From positions 132,501,989 through 132,565,988 of the forward strand of contig CP136068.1 in NCBI GenBank assembly GCA_032622095.1: DNA of 64,000 nucleotides. The letters run 5' to 3'. The DNA is from Siphonodentalium dalli (lineage: Eukaryota > Mollusca > Scaphopoda > Gadilida > Siphonodentaliidae). The position numbers and the translations under genes are program-made. The notes below the pieces were generated by a model, which saw only the letters and a program-made list of their open reading frames with translations, ran no database searches and had not been told where the DNA came from. The number at the start of each line of letters is the position of its first letter. The first letter of the stretch is position 1. This document shows positions 35,336-46,027 of the stretch, piece by piece.

Positions 35336-36375
35336 AACCTCACATCAGTGAGTTGGGGTTTTGGACCTTGACTTGGGACCTTTGGTTTTTAACGCAACAA
35401 ATGCGCGTACACCTTATACACAAATTTCTTATGTAACCAGAGTTGTTCTTGGATAAGATGAGTTTGAAGCCTGCTTACATTTCAAAATGTTGTCAGTTTT
35501 GTATTATCTGCAGCGAACTCGACGCGTTGAAGCAAAAGTTACAAAAGATAAAATGTGTATGTGACGAGACTATAATACAAATGAAAAAATAAATTGAGGG
35601 AGGGGTGGGCGATACAGGGAACTAAGGGTTGAACCGATATAAATTTGTAGAGCGATAACGACCAATGTTGACATATTATGCATATCAACTCTACTGTTGC
35701 AACAAGGCTATAAAATAGGGGGGTGTCAGAATCTTAGTCATCTCTATATAGTGCCAGAATAGTCATTTATGGAGTTCTATAAGATGTTGGGTTGGTTATA
35801 TGGACTCGGAGAAAAGGGGTTTGTACCGATGAACTGACATAAATTAGCGGATCAATGTTGCCATATAATGCATCGCGACTGTACTAAAGCAGCAATGATA
35901 TAAAATTGAGGGGGGGGGGGGGAGGGGTTGAAATTATCTCTATATATGGCACCAGGATTATATAGAAAGGAAAAGCAATTGATATACGTATACGGTATAC
36001 TATAGTAATACCATAGACATATAAGTACAAGTATCACGAAATAAAATATTACGTAACATGACTATTTACCGATGAAAGAAATAAATAAATTGGACAGGGA
36101 TTAGAAGTTGGGTTGGTTATATGTGGATAATTGGATATGGAATTCATACCGATGAAACGATACAAACTAGTGGAGAGATAAAGACCAATGTTGACACTTA
36201 GTCAGGCTACACGGGGGAAATAGGAGTTGATACGATAGACCGAAATAAATTTGTCGAGTGATAATGACCAATGTTGACGTATAAAGTAACGCGACTGTAC
36301 TATCACACAATTATCAGGGTGAACCGGTCAAATATGGACTCTAGTGCCCAATATTGAACAGCTCAGAAAACATTT
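35336..36375 (+). repeat. Diverged local repeats around ACCAATGTTGACATAT
   Basis: Variants of GACCAATGTTGACATATTAT occur near 35660, 35852, 36190 and 36262, usually followed by GCGACTGTACTA-like text, and GTTGGGTTGGTTATATG occurs near 35788 and 36109. The pattern is irregular. A long G run lies near 35910-35925. No gene is supported. Confidence 0.45.
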
Positions 36376-36379
36376 GCAG

Positions 36380-36745
36380 GGCCATACAATTTATTTAACA
36401 TGGCATCTGCCATATACAAATCCATTTATGACGATAAATCTCTTATTTTTCAAAAAATTAAGCTCAGACTTGGTGTCTGTGTTTGAGATACTTATATATT
36501 CCTAAAATGACAGGGTACAGCACGTAATTATTTTTTAGATCGAAGAAATGATTTTTTTTTCAATGATAAAATTTAACACAGGATTTGCCATTAAAATCGA
36601 TTTATGTCTATAAAACAGTCATTTTTCAAAATTTTGAGCTGAAACTTGGTGTATATGTGTGTAATACTACTATATTCTTAAAATGACAGAGTTCAGCGCG
36701 TAATTATGTTTTAGATGGAAGAAATTTAATTTGTTTTCGATAATA
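36380..36745 (+). repeat. Two diverged tandem copies of about 190 bp
   Basis: Blocks shared by both: AT(C/T)TGCCAT, CGATTTATG, ATTTTTCAAAA, AGCT(C/G)A(G/A)ACTTGGTGT and AAAATGACAG followed by CAGC(A/G)CGTAATTAT. No coding function. Confidence 0.6.
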
Positions 36746-37003
36746 AATTTGCAGCGTGGACGGGTCATCGACTCGAGTGCGCTCAATTTGTAAACAAAGT
36801 TTTGTCAATAGTCGTTTTGGTCAAACTATCCATTTTTAGACCGGGACAGCAGATCCGAATAGTAGCTAAGATGTATTTAGATAGAATTATCAAAAGAATT
36901 TGACCGATCAGGGTAGATTTTAAGAGAATCTAGTGGAGAAATCTTGGTGATAATTCCAGAAAATAAAAATGGAGGAGAAACACAATTAAACTACCACAAT
37001 GCA
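36746..37003. other. Non-genic stretch
   Basis: No supported feature. Confidence 0.3.
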
Positions 37004-37004
37004 C

Positions 37005-37455
37005 TTCACTAAACTAGGGGTTCCCAATGGGTTACACATTATTGTCTATCAGATTATTTATATTTTCAATAACAAGTGACTTTAAGTTTACAATTTCAGC
37101 CTGTCCTGACTCTATCGATACGATTTATCACATTTTCAAAAACATAATGTACACCGGTGGCGTTAACTTTACAATTTAAGCATCTACGTGATTCTATCGG
37201 TACGATTGAGTAAGGTACAAACAAGAATACACCAGGGGCTCCCAATGGGTTATATATTATTTTCAGTCTATCAAATTATTTATATTTTCAACAACATATT
37301 ATTACACCGGTGACTTTAAGTTTACAAGTTCAGCCTGTCCTGACTCTATCGATACGATTTATCATATTTTCATAAACATATTATACACCGGTGGCGTTAA
37401 CTTTACAATTTCGGCATCTACGCGATTCTATCGGTACGATTGAGTAAGGTACAAC
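37005..37455 (+). repeat. Two tandem copies of about 220 bp
   Basis: AGGGG(T/C)TCCCAATGGGTTA starts both units (about 37016 and 37234). Each also has ACTTTAAGTTTACAA, CAGCCTGTCCTGACTCTATC and CACCGGTGGCGTTAACTTTA. Each unit itself contains two related CTATCG(A/G)TACGATT blocks. Confidence 0.7.
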
Positions 37456-37897
37456 AAATCTCCAAGAATACATTCGCCCTGTCCACCACACAATATCAAA
37501 ATCACAGAAACTAGATACACCACATGTGGCGTAATGAGTTTAATGTTGCTAGTAGATAAGGCTTTTCGTAGAAATTGCTTATTTATTCCAACAGTGCATG
37601 TCTCTATGCTAAACTACACCCGAGACACATGTTTTATTTTCGTCTTTAATTGTAGAAACAATGACGAGTGTAATGGGAAATGAAAAACAGTGTTATAATC
37701 ATAGATGAGTTACTAACAACATTGTTCAAATCTAGATGTTAGCCCGTTATGATCTGACAGACAAAAAAAATGTTTGAAAATAGCCAATTTAACACTGTGA
37801 GTATGGGTGGATATCACAATTATAGGTGAACAAAGAATTGTTACTATAGCAAACTATAATACGGCACATTCGTCCATTTGAGGCAGAGAGTAACCAT
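37456..37897. other. Non-genic stretch
   Basis: No supported gene or repeat. Confidence 0.35.
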
Positions 37898-38408
37898 GTC
37901 AGGCACATCCTGAATTCCACTATTATAGTGGTATTCCACTATTATAGTGGAATATGACCATTACCGTTTTGTTAATTTAATAAAAGAGGGTTAATCCATA
38001 ATCATATTTCACACAAATAGTATTCAAGATCAGGTCGCACTAATGCGGTATCATACATATATTTTGTCCATGAGAATGATTAATCATGACGGCACACGAT
38101 AAGCAACTCAATTAGCATGCAATTAGTTGAAATATTGTTATGAAGGAGTGATTGAGTCATCCTGCTATTGTCATTTAGAAAGGGATATATTATTAATATT
38201 ATAATATTATTAAATATCAAAGCTGGCGCAAAAGATCGCACAACTAATTTAGTCGGAAGACTGTTCATTCGCTGTGATATTGTTAAGAGTGACATTTGGC
38301 TGTGAACTGGTGTGCACCGTCTTCTATTCCCGACGCATATAAAGGAAACATGAATGTGTTATAGTCAAATACCACTATAATAGTGGAATTCAGGATGTGC
38401 CTGACCTG
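37898..38408 (-). mobile_element. MITE with doubled CCACTATTATAGTGG palindromes, copy 2 (inverted)
   Basis: Reverse-complement match of 26613-27144 through the whole length, including both doubled palindromes and the TGTGCGATCTTTTGCGCCAG interior. Flanking GTAACC and GTAACA could be an imperfect 6-bp target duplication. Open frames inside are shared translations of repeat DNA. Confidence 0.8.
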
Positions 38409-39607
38409 GTAACAGTATTGACAGCTGTTGAAAGGTCCATTATCTCCACGAAGAGGTTTCCCCGGCGTTTCGATGACGTTGTGCCGCATAATCGACATAA
38501 ATTCGTGTTTATTCACAACATCGACGAAAACAGGAATGTTGGCAGCTGATATCTTGCATATAATTCCGCTTGGGAACATACATGTACAACTGCGACCTTA
38601 ATATTAGGAATACGCTGTGGGAATCATTGACACGATTTGGAATCGAAAACAATAACGGTTTTTAATGTAAAAAATGTAACGATTCCGTGAAATTCCGATG
38701 TGGGAAACACCATTCATGCATTTGCGCTTTGTGCGACAAGGGTTAATCGGTGATGCATTTCATCAAATACTGGAACGCCCAGAAATGAATCCCATGTGGA
38801 GGACTTATTTATTAATAGCAGCGTTTGCGGACAGGGGTCTTCATATCAATTATTTTATGCCCCAGAAACTCTATAAAACGTGTATACAAAGACCTTTAAT
38901 GAAGTATCTACACCCCATGGCTGAGCTATCTAAAAATGTCACACTCCATGGCGTTAGGAATGGGAATTCATCATAATGAAGCGAGCAGCCGTACACGAAT
39001 ATTGAAGCACTATATAACTGAAACAGCCTCCCTTCGGGAGCCTTTATACAGCGGAGGAGCCTGCGGGCCCTGTACAAAGGGTATACGGTCCCTTTGTGCA
39101 TTTGGGAACTGCGGTCACCATGCGCGCTTCGCGCACACGACATACATGTCCGCTTCTTGCACATGACAGATAGTTCCTACTCTTGTGTGTGTATATATAT
39201 TTGGAAGAGCACTGGCACAGGTCGGTTATCCGATTTCTTATGTAATTATTTCTATGGAACTAGCTAAATTTTGTTAGGTTGTGTCGGAAATTGACATAAA
39301 TATTGTGTTGAGCACAAACAAAGGATAATGATGTTGAAATTGCTAAAATGCTAATTGAACTGCGTGTTAATCAAGGTCTGAGTCTAGTTCGAACGAGCAT
39401 ATCTCTCAAACTGGGATTTTTCTTGTAGGCAATAATAACCAGTTTGTCGAGAGGCTCGGTCAATTTAGTGTTTAATAATGCAAAGTTTTTTCTGAAAATG
39501 TGTGCGATTTCAACATTTCTACGATTGTAGATCAGAGGAAAGCACAATAAATTTCGAGAAACACCTTTGTAGTCAATGTTAAGTCCGAACGGAAGATATA
39601 TATATAC
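38409..39607. other. Non-genic stretch with one featureless frame and two short GC-rich hairpins
   Basis: A plus-strand frame at 38698-38976 has no recognisable domain. GCCTCCCTTCGGGAGCC near 39027 and GCGCGCTTCGCGC near 39121 are tight GC-rich hairpins, unusual in this AT-rich DNA. No transcript can be assigned. Confidence 0.35.
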
Positions 39608-39609
39608 AG

Positions 39610-40110
39610 TACCAGTCAAAATAAGTGTTATATCAAGCGCGCTATTTTTCGCACCCAATATCGCAATAATGTTGCAAGTGGAAACGCTTATATGCGCGCC
39701 GCTTGCGATATTATTGCAATATATTGCGCTTAATATCGCAATATTTCGCAGTTAATAATGCGATATCTTGCGCTCAAAATTGTGACAGTTAAATCAAATT
39801 ATTGCTTCTTCTATATTGTTTATTGAATAAATAGAGACGATGTTTTAGATTTTTATATAATTATAGTTGTAAATGCTATATGTACACTATATGTATACGC
39901 TATATGCACATTATTTATCTAATATAAATATAACATTATCGGGTCTATGTGAAATTTTGCGTTTTTAATATCGCAATATTTTGCTCTCAATATCGCAATA
40001 ATAAGCGCGACATATTTTTGGTATTGCGCTGTAATCGTGCCTTTTTCGAAATTAAGCACGCTCAATCGCAATAAAGACGCGCCCATATATACCACTTCTT
40101 CTGACTGGTA
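39610..40110. mobile_element. TA-flanked MITE with CCAGTCA ends and dense GCGATATT motifs
   Basis: CCAGTCAAAATAAGTG after TA (39610-39611) mirrors CACTTCTTCTGACTGG before TA (40109-40110). The arms contain many AATATCGCAATA-type palindromes in inverted orientation. TA duplication suggests Tc1/mariner-type mobilisation. The interior has no transposase. Confidence 0.75.
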
Positions 40111-40647
40111 ATGTAATATTTATTATGCCAACTCAATATGTAATCGTTCAAATAGGTTCATATCGGACCTAAATATTGGCATTGGTTCATATTGGACTTA
40201 TTTGATTCGGGAATACGCCCATAGTGGACTTATACCCGTTATTCCGTTGGATGGCACGGGCCACATTGAAAACACATATATAAAGAGCGTACATATCTGC
40301 TGCAATATATTCTCGTGAAAATATTTTCATATTGGACTTATTTGATTCTGAAATAGGCCCATAGTGAGCTTATTTTATTTATTTATATAATTAAATCTTT
40401 TTAAATAAAACTTTTGAAAACTAATGCCGTTTTAACCTCCGCCAGTGTACCCCGAGTCACCACACCAAATTTGGTTGAAATCGGATCAGAAGTATGGCAG
40501 AAAAATCCCTACTATCCTGATATTATATATTATATACATGTAGATAATGAATTGGGTGGAATTGACTATGCCAAAATAGTGGTCCGAGAGGAGAATTATA
40601 TCTTTATTGCCTCCTCGTGGGAGAGTAGATATTTACATGAGTTATAA
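40111..40647. other. Non-genic stretch
   Basis: A dispersed-repeat-like passage CACACCAAATTTGGTTGAAA lies near 40460, and TTCATATTGGACTTATTTGA occurs near 40185 and 40328. ATAAAGAGCGT is at 40280-40290. The frame 40414-40647 has no recognisable domain. Confidence 0.35.
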
Positions 40648-41971
40648 TCTTCTATACTATATATTTTGAGACTTCCGTGTGTGTGTACTTTATAGAATCG
40701 AAAACGACTGCACCCATCGAGCTCAAATTTCGTATATAAGTGTAAAAACGCACGAACACCGTAGTTGTCGCGTTTTGGAGAAGCTCTGAACACCCTTTAT
40801 CCACTCCCAAATCACCGCAAAGGCACGGCGTGGGTTAATCAAGTGATTATTTAATGAGCGTTAGTTTTTGACGCATCGCTATAAAGAGCGTCTGTTTACC
40901 ATTCAACGTTATTAGCATCTGCAGAGAGATATACGGGAACATTGAGTGGTTTCCTATGCGGGGAGATTTATTGGATGCCATAGTACTCTTACAACATCAT
41001 TGTTATAGTATGTATGACACTTAGGTCAGGGCTTATGGGGGTAGTTATAGGCATAATGCTTCTCAGAAATCCCGGTTACAAACCAACACTCACAATTTCG
41101 TATTTACGCAAACGTATACGGGGCTTTCCTATTTTTAGAACGCAACACATGATACCAAACAAAATTACGTCGCGTTGGTGATGGCGTTCACGACGGGATT
41201 AATTGACTGTCCGCTCTTTGCGAGGATGGGGTTCGCGACGGGATTAACTTTGCGGGGACTATTGACCATCTCGTAAGGGTGGACAACCTCTGTCAGGGGC
41301 TGCTTAATGGCCACGTGCAGGTTAAATACAATCATACCTCTTCTGGGTCTGGGCGTGTATAGACATGAGCGTGTTGTGTTCCTAAGAACGCGGAGCGTGT
41401 TGTGTTCCTAAGAACGCGGATCGGGTAAGTTTTTCCGCCCTAGGTGAGCTCAAACTTCGTACATAAGTGTAAAAACACACGGGGATCGTCGACGTCGCAT
41501 TGTGTGAAACATTCTTATGTCTGTCGTTCATAGGAACGGGGGAATTTGTCATCGGGTCAGTCTTAACCTTCAAACGGGTACCCACAAATTATATATTGTG
41601 ACCCCGACATGACCTTGACCTTGAAAATGATCAATTCAAGGTCAAATCGGGTAAAATATTGAAAAACCCAATATCGTTCCTAGGAAGGGGGGATTTCATC
41701 GGGTAATTTTTTCCGCCAGAAACAAAAAATTAAAAAATTCAGAAAAAAAAATATATTACATTTAAAAAATTCAGAAAAAAAATATATTACATTTGAAAAA
41801 ACATTATATTAATATTAAAAAATAAACATGTCATAAAATGTCATGTTTCGGAAAAAATTCAGAAAAAATATATATTACATTTAAAAAACATTAAATTAAT
41901 ATTAAAAAATAAACATGTCATAAAATGTCATGTTTCGGACAAACGCCGCCGGTGGCGGGCTAACCTGCTAG
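40648..41971 (+). mobile_element. Non-autonomous Helitron-like element
   Basis: The left end reads A followed by TCTTCTATACTATATATTT. The right end has a short GC hairpin (CGCCGCCGGTGGCG, 41944-41957) a few bases before CTAG, then T at 41972. TC at the 5' end and hairpin plus CTRR at the 3' end, inserted between A and T, are Helitron hallmarks. Inside are CATGACCTTGACCTTGAAAA and its mirror AATTCAAGGTCAAA, and two related blocks (GAGCTCAAATTTCGTATATA near 40718, GAGCTCAAACTTCGTACATA near 41444). No Rep/helicase is encoded. Confidence 0.65.
41700..41935 (+). repeat. Short AT-rich tandem repeats inside the Helitron-like element
   Basis: Two or three copies of AAAAAATTCAGAAAAAAAAT and two copies of AAACATGTCATAAAATGTCA (about 41826 and 41908) are arranged in tandem with ATATATTACATTT(A/G)AAAAAA. 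Confidence 0.65.
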
Positions 41972-42137
41972 TACATATATAAATATACAGTTTAACAAGA
42001 TTGGTAACACCATTTCTGAGATAGTCCATGCATTATCAGAATCATTTAGATAGCAATCTGACACACACAATAGTACATATTCGTATATTTATGAAAAACG
42101 CTGGAAAACATGGTCCGAATTGGTGTTTGTGATCATA

Positions 42138-42960
42138 TTACATATTTATATATAGCAAGAAGACACGTGTGTCTATGATGACCAAGTCCAATACATCATA
42201 GATATGTTCGGAGAGCGACGACATGTGACCTCTGAGGAAAACTGTCATCAGATCTGTTGGTGCGAGAAATGCTAGGAACAGATACACATCGATTCCGTGT
42301 TTATTTAGTATCATTTCCCAGTGCTGATCAACTAAGTGTATCACTATGGCCGACCTGCAAGACCAAAACACATGGTATAACTCGTGGTTATAATCTGTGT
42401 CGCACAATCTACACATTCAATTATTTACGTAAGTTGATTTGTTGAGTAGCATTGCTAAATGTCTCAGTGGCTTCGAGAATGATCGGTGAGACTTGCACAG
42501 ATTCCAAAATTTCCATGTTTGATTGGGATGGGAATGGCAGCACAGGATTAATGAGAGCTCGGCATTGAGCGCAGTCGAATGATACCACGAAGAGTAATAG
42601 TTTGTTTCGACTGTCTCGCGAACCAGTCTCTTCCATTCACTTTTCGATGGAAATAATCCTGTGTCCATGAAGTCAGTGAGGAATGTTAAAAGATGACATT
42701 CCTCTAATAAGGTGAACATGTCTTTAACAAATCCTGACATGGAGCCACCAAATAGCCGATATAGGTGTGCCTTGAAAAGAAATATCCCCAACTGAGTCTG
42801 GTGGCCCACCGGCATGTGCATGAGTTTTTCAAGGAAGCACAGTTTCCGCAGATGAATTTCCATCTCGACTGGAACCAATCTCAGGAGACTAAGCGCCACA
42901 GTTGTTGGTGTCCTGGTTGGAAGAGAAGAGATCGCATATGTTTCACACATGCACGGAATG
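42138..42960 (-). pseudogene. C-terminal fragment of a LINE polyprotein
   Basis: Frames 42950-42417 and 42416-42138 join near 42417 (stop and shift) into one C-terminal region. It has LRLVPVEMEIHLRKLCFLEK, a pattern seen after the polymerase of many molluscan LINEs (LPIE-x-EIH), then a helical region, LLNKSTYVNN, and a Cys/His knuckle CRLCDTDYNHELYHVFWSC. The copy at 58351-59228 has the same order and is the same family. No polymerase domain remains here. Confidence 0.65.
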
Positions 42961-43060
42961 ACCTTTCAATTGTTAGCAGAGTATATATGTTGTATAAGGG
43001 AAGTAATTCGCTCCCATATATAGCTTTTAGGGAGAACGATACATTTCAGTAACTTGGCCA

Positions 43061-43520
43061 TTGGAATCAGGGAGCTAAATGTGTTCCAGAGTCGGGGAGC
43101 GAGTACACCGTGGAATGCTAAAGGTGAAGGTAACTGAAGAATGACCTTCACCTGATACATGCGACACGTTATTAAAGGATCACATCGCGTTTATTTGATT
43201 TGTACATAATATCTAAATAATTTAAACTGGTGAATGAATTGGGGAATGGATTTTTGTGAGCGGGAAATTTAATTAACTGGCTGCTGTAGTTCGGGGTTTT
43301 TCCAGATAAAATTTGGCTGTGAGATAGCCCTGTCGTAGACTTGGGGATTTATTTTAAAAAGTAAACACATGACCTATGATTTTTCTTGCATTTTCGTGAT
43401 CAACTGGTGTCAATCTAGCTGGGTAAACATCACTGGTATGGCCTGCAGGCTTCAATTCAGTGAATTTGGCCGAAACGTTAACACTGTCGCCTATGGGAAA
43501 CCATTTAGTTCAGTGATTCC
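43061..43520 (+). repeat. About 455-bp duplicated segment, inverted copy at 27768-28228
   Basis: See 27768-28228 for the match. Here it lies just 5' (on the minus strand) of the LINE fragment at 42138-42960, and the minus-strand text FHGVLAPRLWNTF recalls a LINE C-terminal motif. It may be part of a second, different LINE. Identity stops at GTGATTCC near 43520. Confidence 0.55.
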
Positions 43521-45174
43521 CATTACGGATGGAGAACAAGATCTAGTCATTGGCTTTCCTGCTAGAGCGAAGTATGTATTTCTCATTTTATGTTCTGTTC
43601 TGAACGATTGGCTGAATTGTTGAATTTTCATTGGGTAATTCCGAGATGAGAATATTCTGTTACTTCACTGAGATTATGGTCTCCGAGTAGCCATGTTCTG
43701 TTTTGTTCATTTTGCCGGGCATTTTCATTAAAAACACCAACCTTACTTTTCGTACTCGAAAAGTTGAACCTCCAAGTCACACTGTAATCGTGACAGACAG
43801 ATAACATTTCATCGAGACCAGCTTTGGAGAGCGACACAATTGCTGTAGTTGGGACAGTTTGACGATGGCAGGGGAGCATAACTATGTTATTAGTTACATC
43901 TAACAGCATCTCTTCATGTTTCATTTCTATAAATACGTCATTAGCAAAGACATTTTGGCGAAATTTTAGAAGTTAACTTGCTTAACTTCGATTCATCCGG
44001 AAAAGGAAGTTATAAATAGCGTCCACTGGCATTACAAAATTAGGACTGGCCGCTTGCCAACTAAACGGACAAACTGTTTACATTGGCTAACTATGATCTG
44101 ACAATTCACCAATAAATCTAATGATTTAAGATTGGCCGAATCTTCAGGCGGCAAACCGATTTCGCGAAATGAGTTTGTTACTATAAATAGAAAAAGAATA
44201 GAAGGCATGTAGGAATTGTACTGGGCTACTATCGTAAAATAGTATAGCAGTTTGCGGCCAATCAGTATGCGAGAAAGTCGCGTGAGATATAATATATATA
44301 GATAATTACGCGTGTGATTATGCGTGTGGTCAACTATTTTAGCCGAAAATATACGCGTCTTTAAATTAGTAGAAGAAATGATATGAATATTTCAAATTTA
44401 CTATTATTGTGACACGAATTTTCTTCCCTTTTTAGACTGACTTTGGATGCTTTTTACATTGATGCAATGTGTGTGATGACCCATGTCAACTGGTCCTGCT
44501 AATTTGTAATGATGTTGGTGGTCTTGTTGATTTGACAATGATGCTGATGGTGGGGGGTAAACGTGATACTGTTAATAAAAAGTACGGTTATTTTACTCAA
44601 GTTGTCGTTCTAAATATGTGGCTAATCGTAGCGATCCGAAGAAAAGCCATTGTCAGCATGTATCCGATGTGCTAATGGTATTACATCAAACTCATTGCAA
44701 CACAATGTTAAGCAGATGACAGTCAGAGAAAATACAACTGCAGCAACGGGATTCTTGATTAATGTATGGGAATTGTTAATAGAATAAGTTATCTGAACAT
44801 CAATGAGTATTTAGTATAGAAAGGGTTAAATATTTGTGTGGTTTTCAATCCCCAGCGGCGAGACTCCATTTTCTGTTCCGAAAGAGACCCTTTTCATCAA
44901 CTAGAGTGCAAAATAGTATAAACTCAAGCTGTGATATTAAAGTTATTATGAATATGGTAGGTTAATTGGAGTCTAGCATATACGATTTTATTGAACGGGA
45001 ATAAGTTCTATTAAAAGTTATGGCAAATGTTCTTCACAGCGTCATTTTGCCCCCATCAACACCATAGACCGATAAACCGAACCCACCAACATCATGACGT
45101 TATATCAGGACCACATAAACAGGGATCGCTAACACTATATGTGAACGTATGATCCACGCTCTATTTTGATACCC
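43521..45174. other. Long non-genic stretch
   Basis: Open frames at 43628-43924 (minus) and 44469-44675 (plus) were examined. The minus frame has mixed composition (SKAGLDEMLSVCHDYSVTWR, STKSKVGVF) reminiscent of the post-YADD part of a LINE reverse transcriptase, where a D-x2-L-x2-C-x3-S-x6-N-x3-K-x3-V-F pattern is usual. That is a faint trace only. Nothing else is supported. Confidence 0.4.
43640..43920 (-). pseudogene. Faint LINE reverse-transcriptase relic
   Basis: The minus frame contains SLSKAGLDEMLSVCHDYSVT followed by WRFNFSSTKSKVGVFN and later LGDHNLSEVTEYSHLGI. This order (helix ending in Y, W-x-F-N, K-S/T-K-x3-F, then Y-x-H-L-G-I) is the usual text just after the YADD box in animal LINE reverse transcriptases. 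Upstream LPCHRQTVPTTAIVSL takes the place of the YADD box region and no YADD is visible. The block is about 90 residues long and ends near the boundary of the 455-bp duplicated segment. Confidence 0.5.
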
Positions 45175-45430
45175 ATTAACCCTCTCCACATTGAATGGAT
45201 TATCCCATTCAGTTGAAAAAAGTATACATTGGAATGGTATATGTTGATTTGGGGGGAGTGTTCATGCAATAAAAGCTGATGACAGACCATACAATTGCAG
45301 AAGGAGTCATATTTATTGGAGGGAAGTGTTTAGAAAATACGTTCAACTAACGCTTGATGGACTGATTATCTGAACATTTCACAAGGAGTAACTACTCATT
45401 AATGGGTAATTAGTATAGAAATGGTTAATC
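45175..45430 (+). repeat. Interspersed repeat, second copy of 26335-26580
   Basis: It starts near CATTAACCCTCTCCAC and ends GGTAATTAGTATAGAAATGG followed by TTAA. A further relative of its right end (GAGTATTTAGTATAGAAAGG) lies near 44803. Confidence 0.5.
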
Positions 45431-45575
45431 AGAACTGTCCTAACGAACTTCTGCTTATCAGGCAAAAAACAAGAAATGAAAAATACTGGCAATCGCCATT
45501 ATTCATATCACACAAGCATCGAGAAATCCATAAAATTATCCATATGTAAAACGTCGAAAAAGACCACAAAAGCTG

Positions 45576-45847
45576 TTAAATGGGGACTGTACACTACATC
45601 TGGCAATGTACACGCCTATATCCTTTTATACTCAACAGAATATATGCAACAAATTAATGAAATCTGAGCCATGGAATAGTGCAAAATACACACGTGTTCT
45701 CTATGAACGATGCAAACAACATGGTAATTATTAAGAAAATGAATAAATGACTGGAGTCATAAATTTCATTATAATTAGCATGTTATGTTGAGTATAACAT
45801 GAGTTGGTTCCATTAATGTCCGGATTTAGTGTACAGTCCCCCTTTAA
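45576..45847. mobile_element. TTAA-flanked MITE (GGGGACTGTACACTA family)
   Basis: It starts ATGGGGACTGTACACTA after TTAA (45576-45579) and ends TAGTGTACAGTCCCCCT before TTAA (45844-45847); about 264 bp. Inside is ATGACTGGAGTCAT with inverted flanks. The eroded element at 18690-18932 is a relative, and the ends resemble those at 769-1351. Confidence 0.8.
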
Positions 45848-46027
45848 TTGAGAACGCCCTTTTTCATCTACACCGCTTTTTGGGGACGGGAGCGCGGACG
45901 CTCTTTATAATGGATATTTGAAATTTTTTCTAGTCTGACAAAAATTATAATTTATTTTGATTCAAATTTATTTTGGACAAACATGTTAATGGGCTCATTG
46001 GTCCGATCTATATTTTTTTCTGGTATA
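45848..46027. other. Short non-genic spacer
   Basis: ATAAAGAGCGT is present on the minus strand at 45898-45908. Nothing else. Confidence 0.35.
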
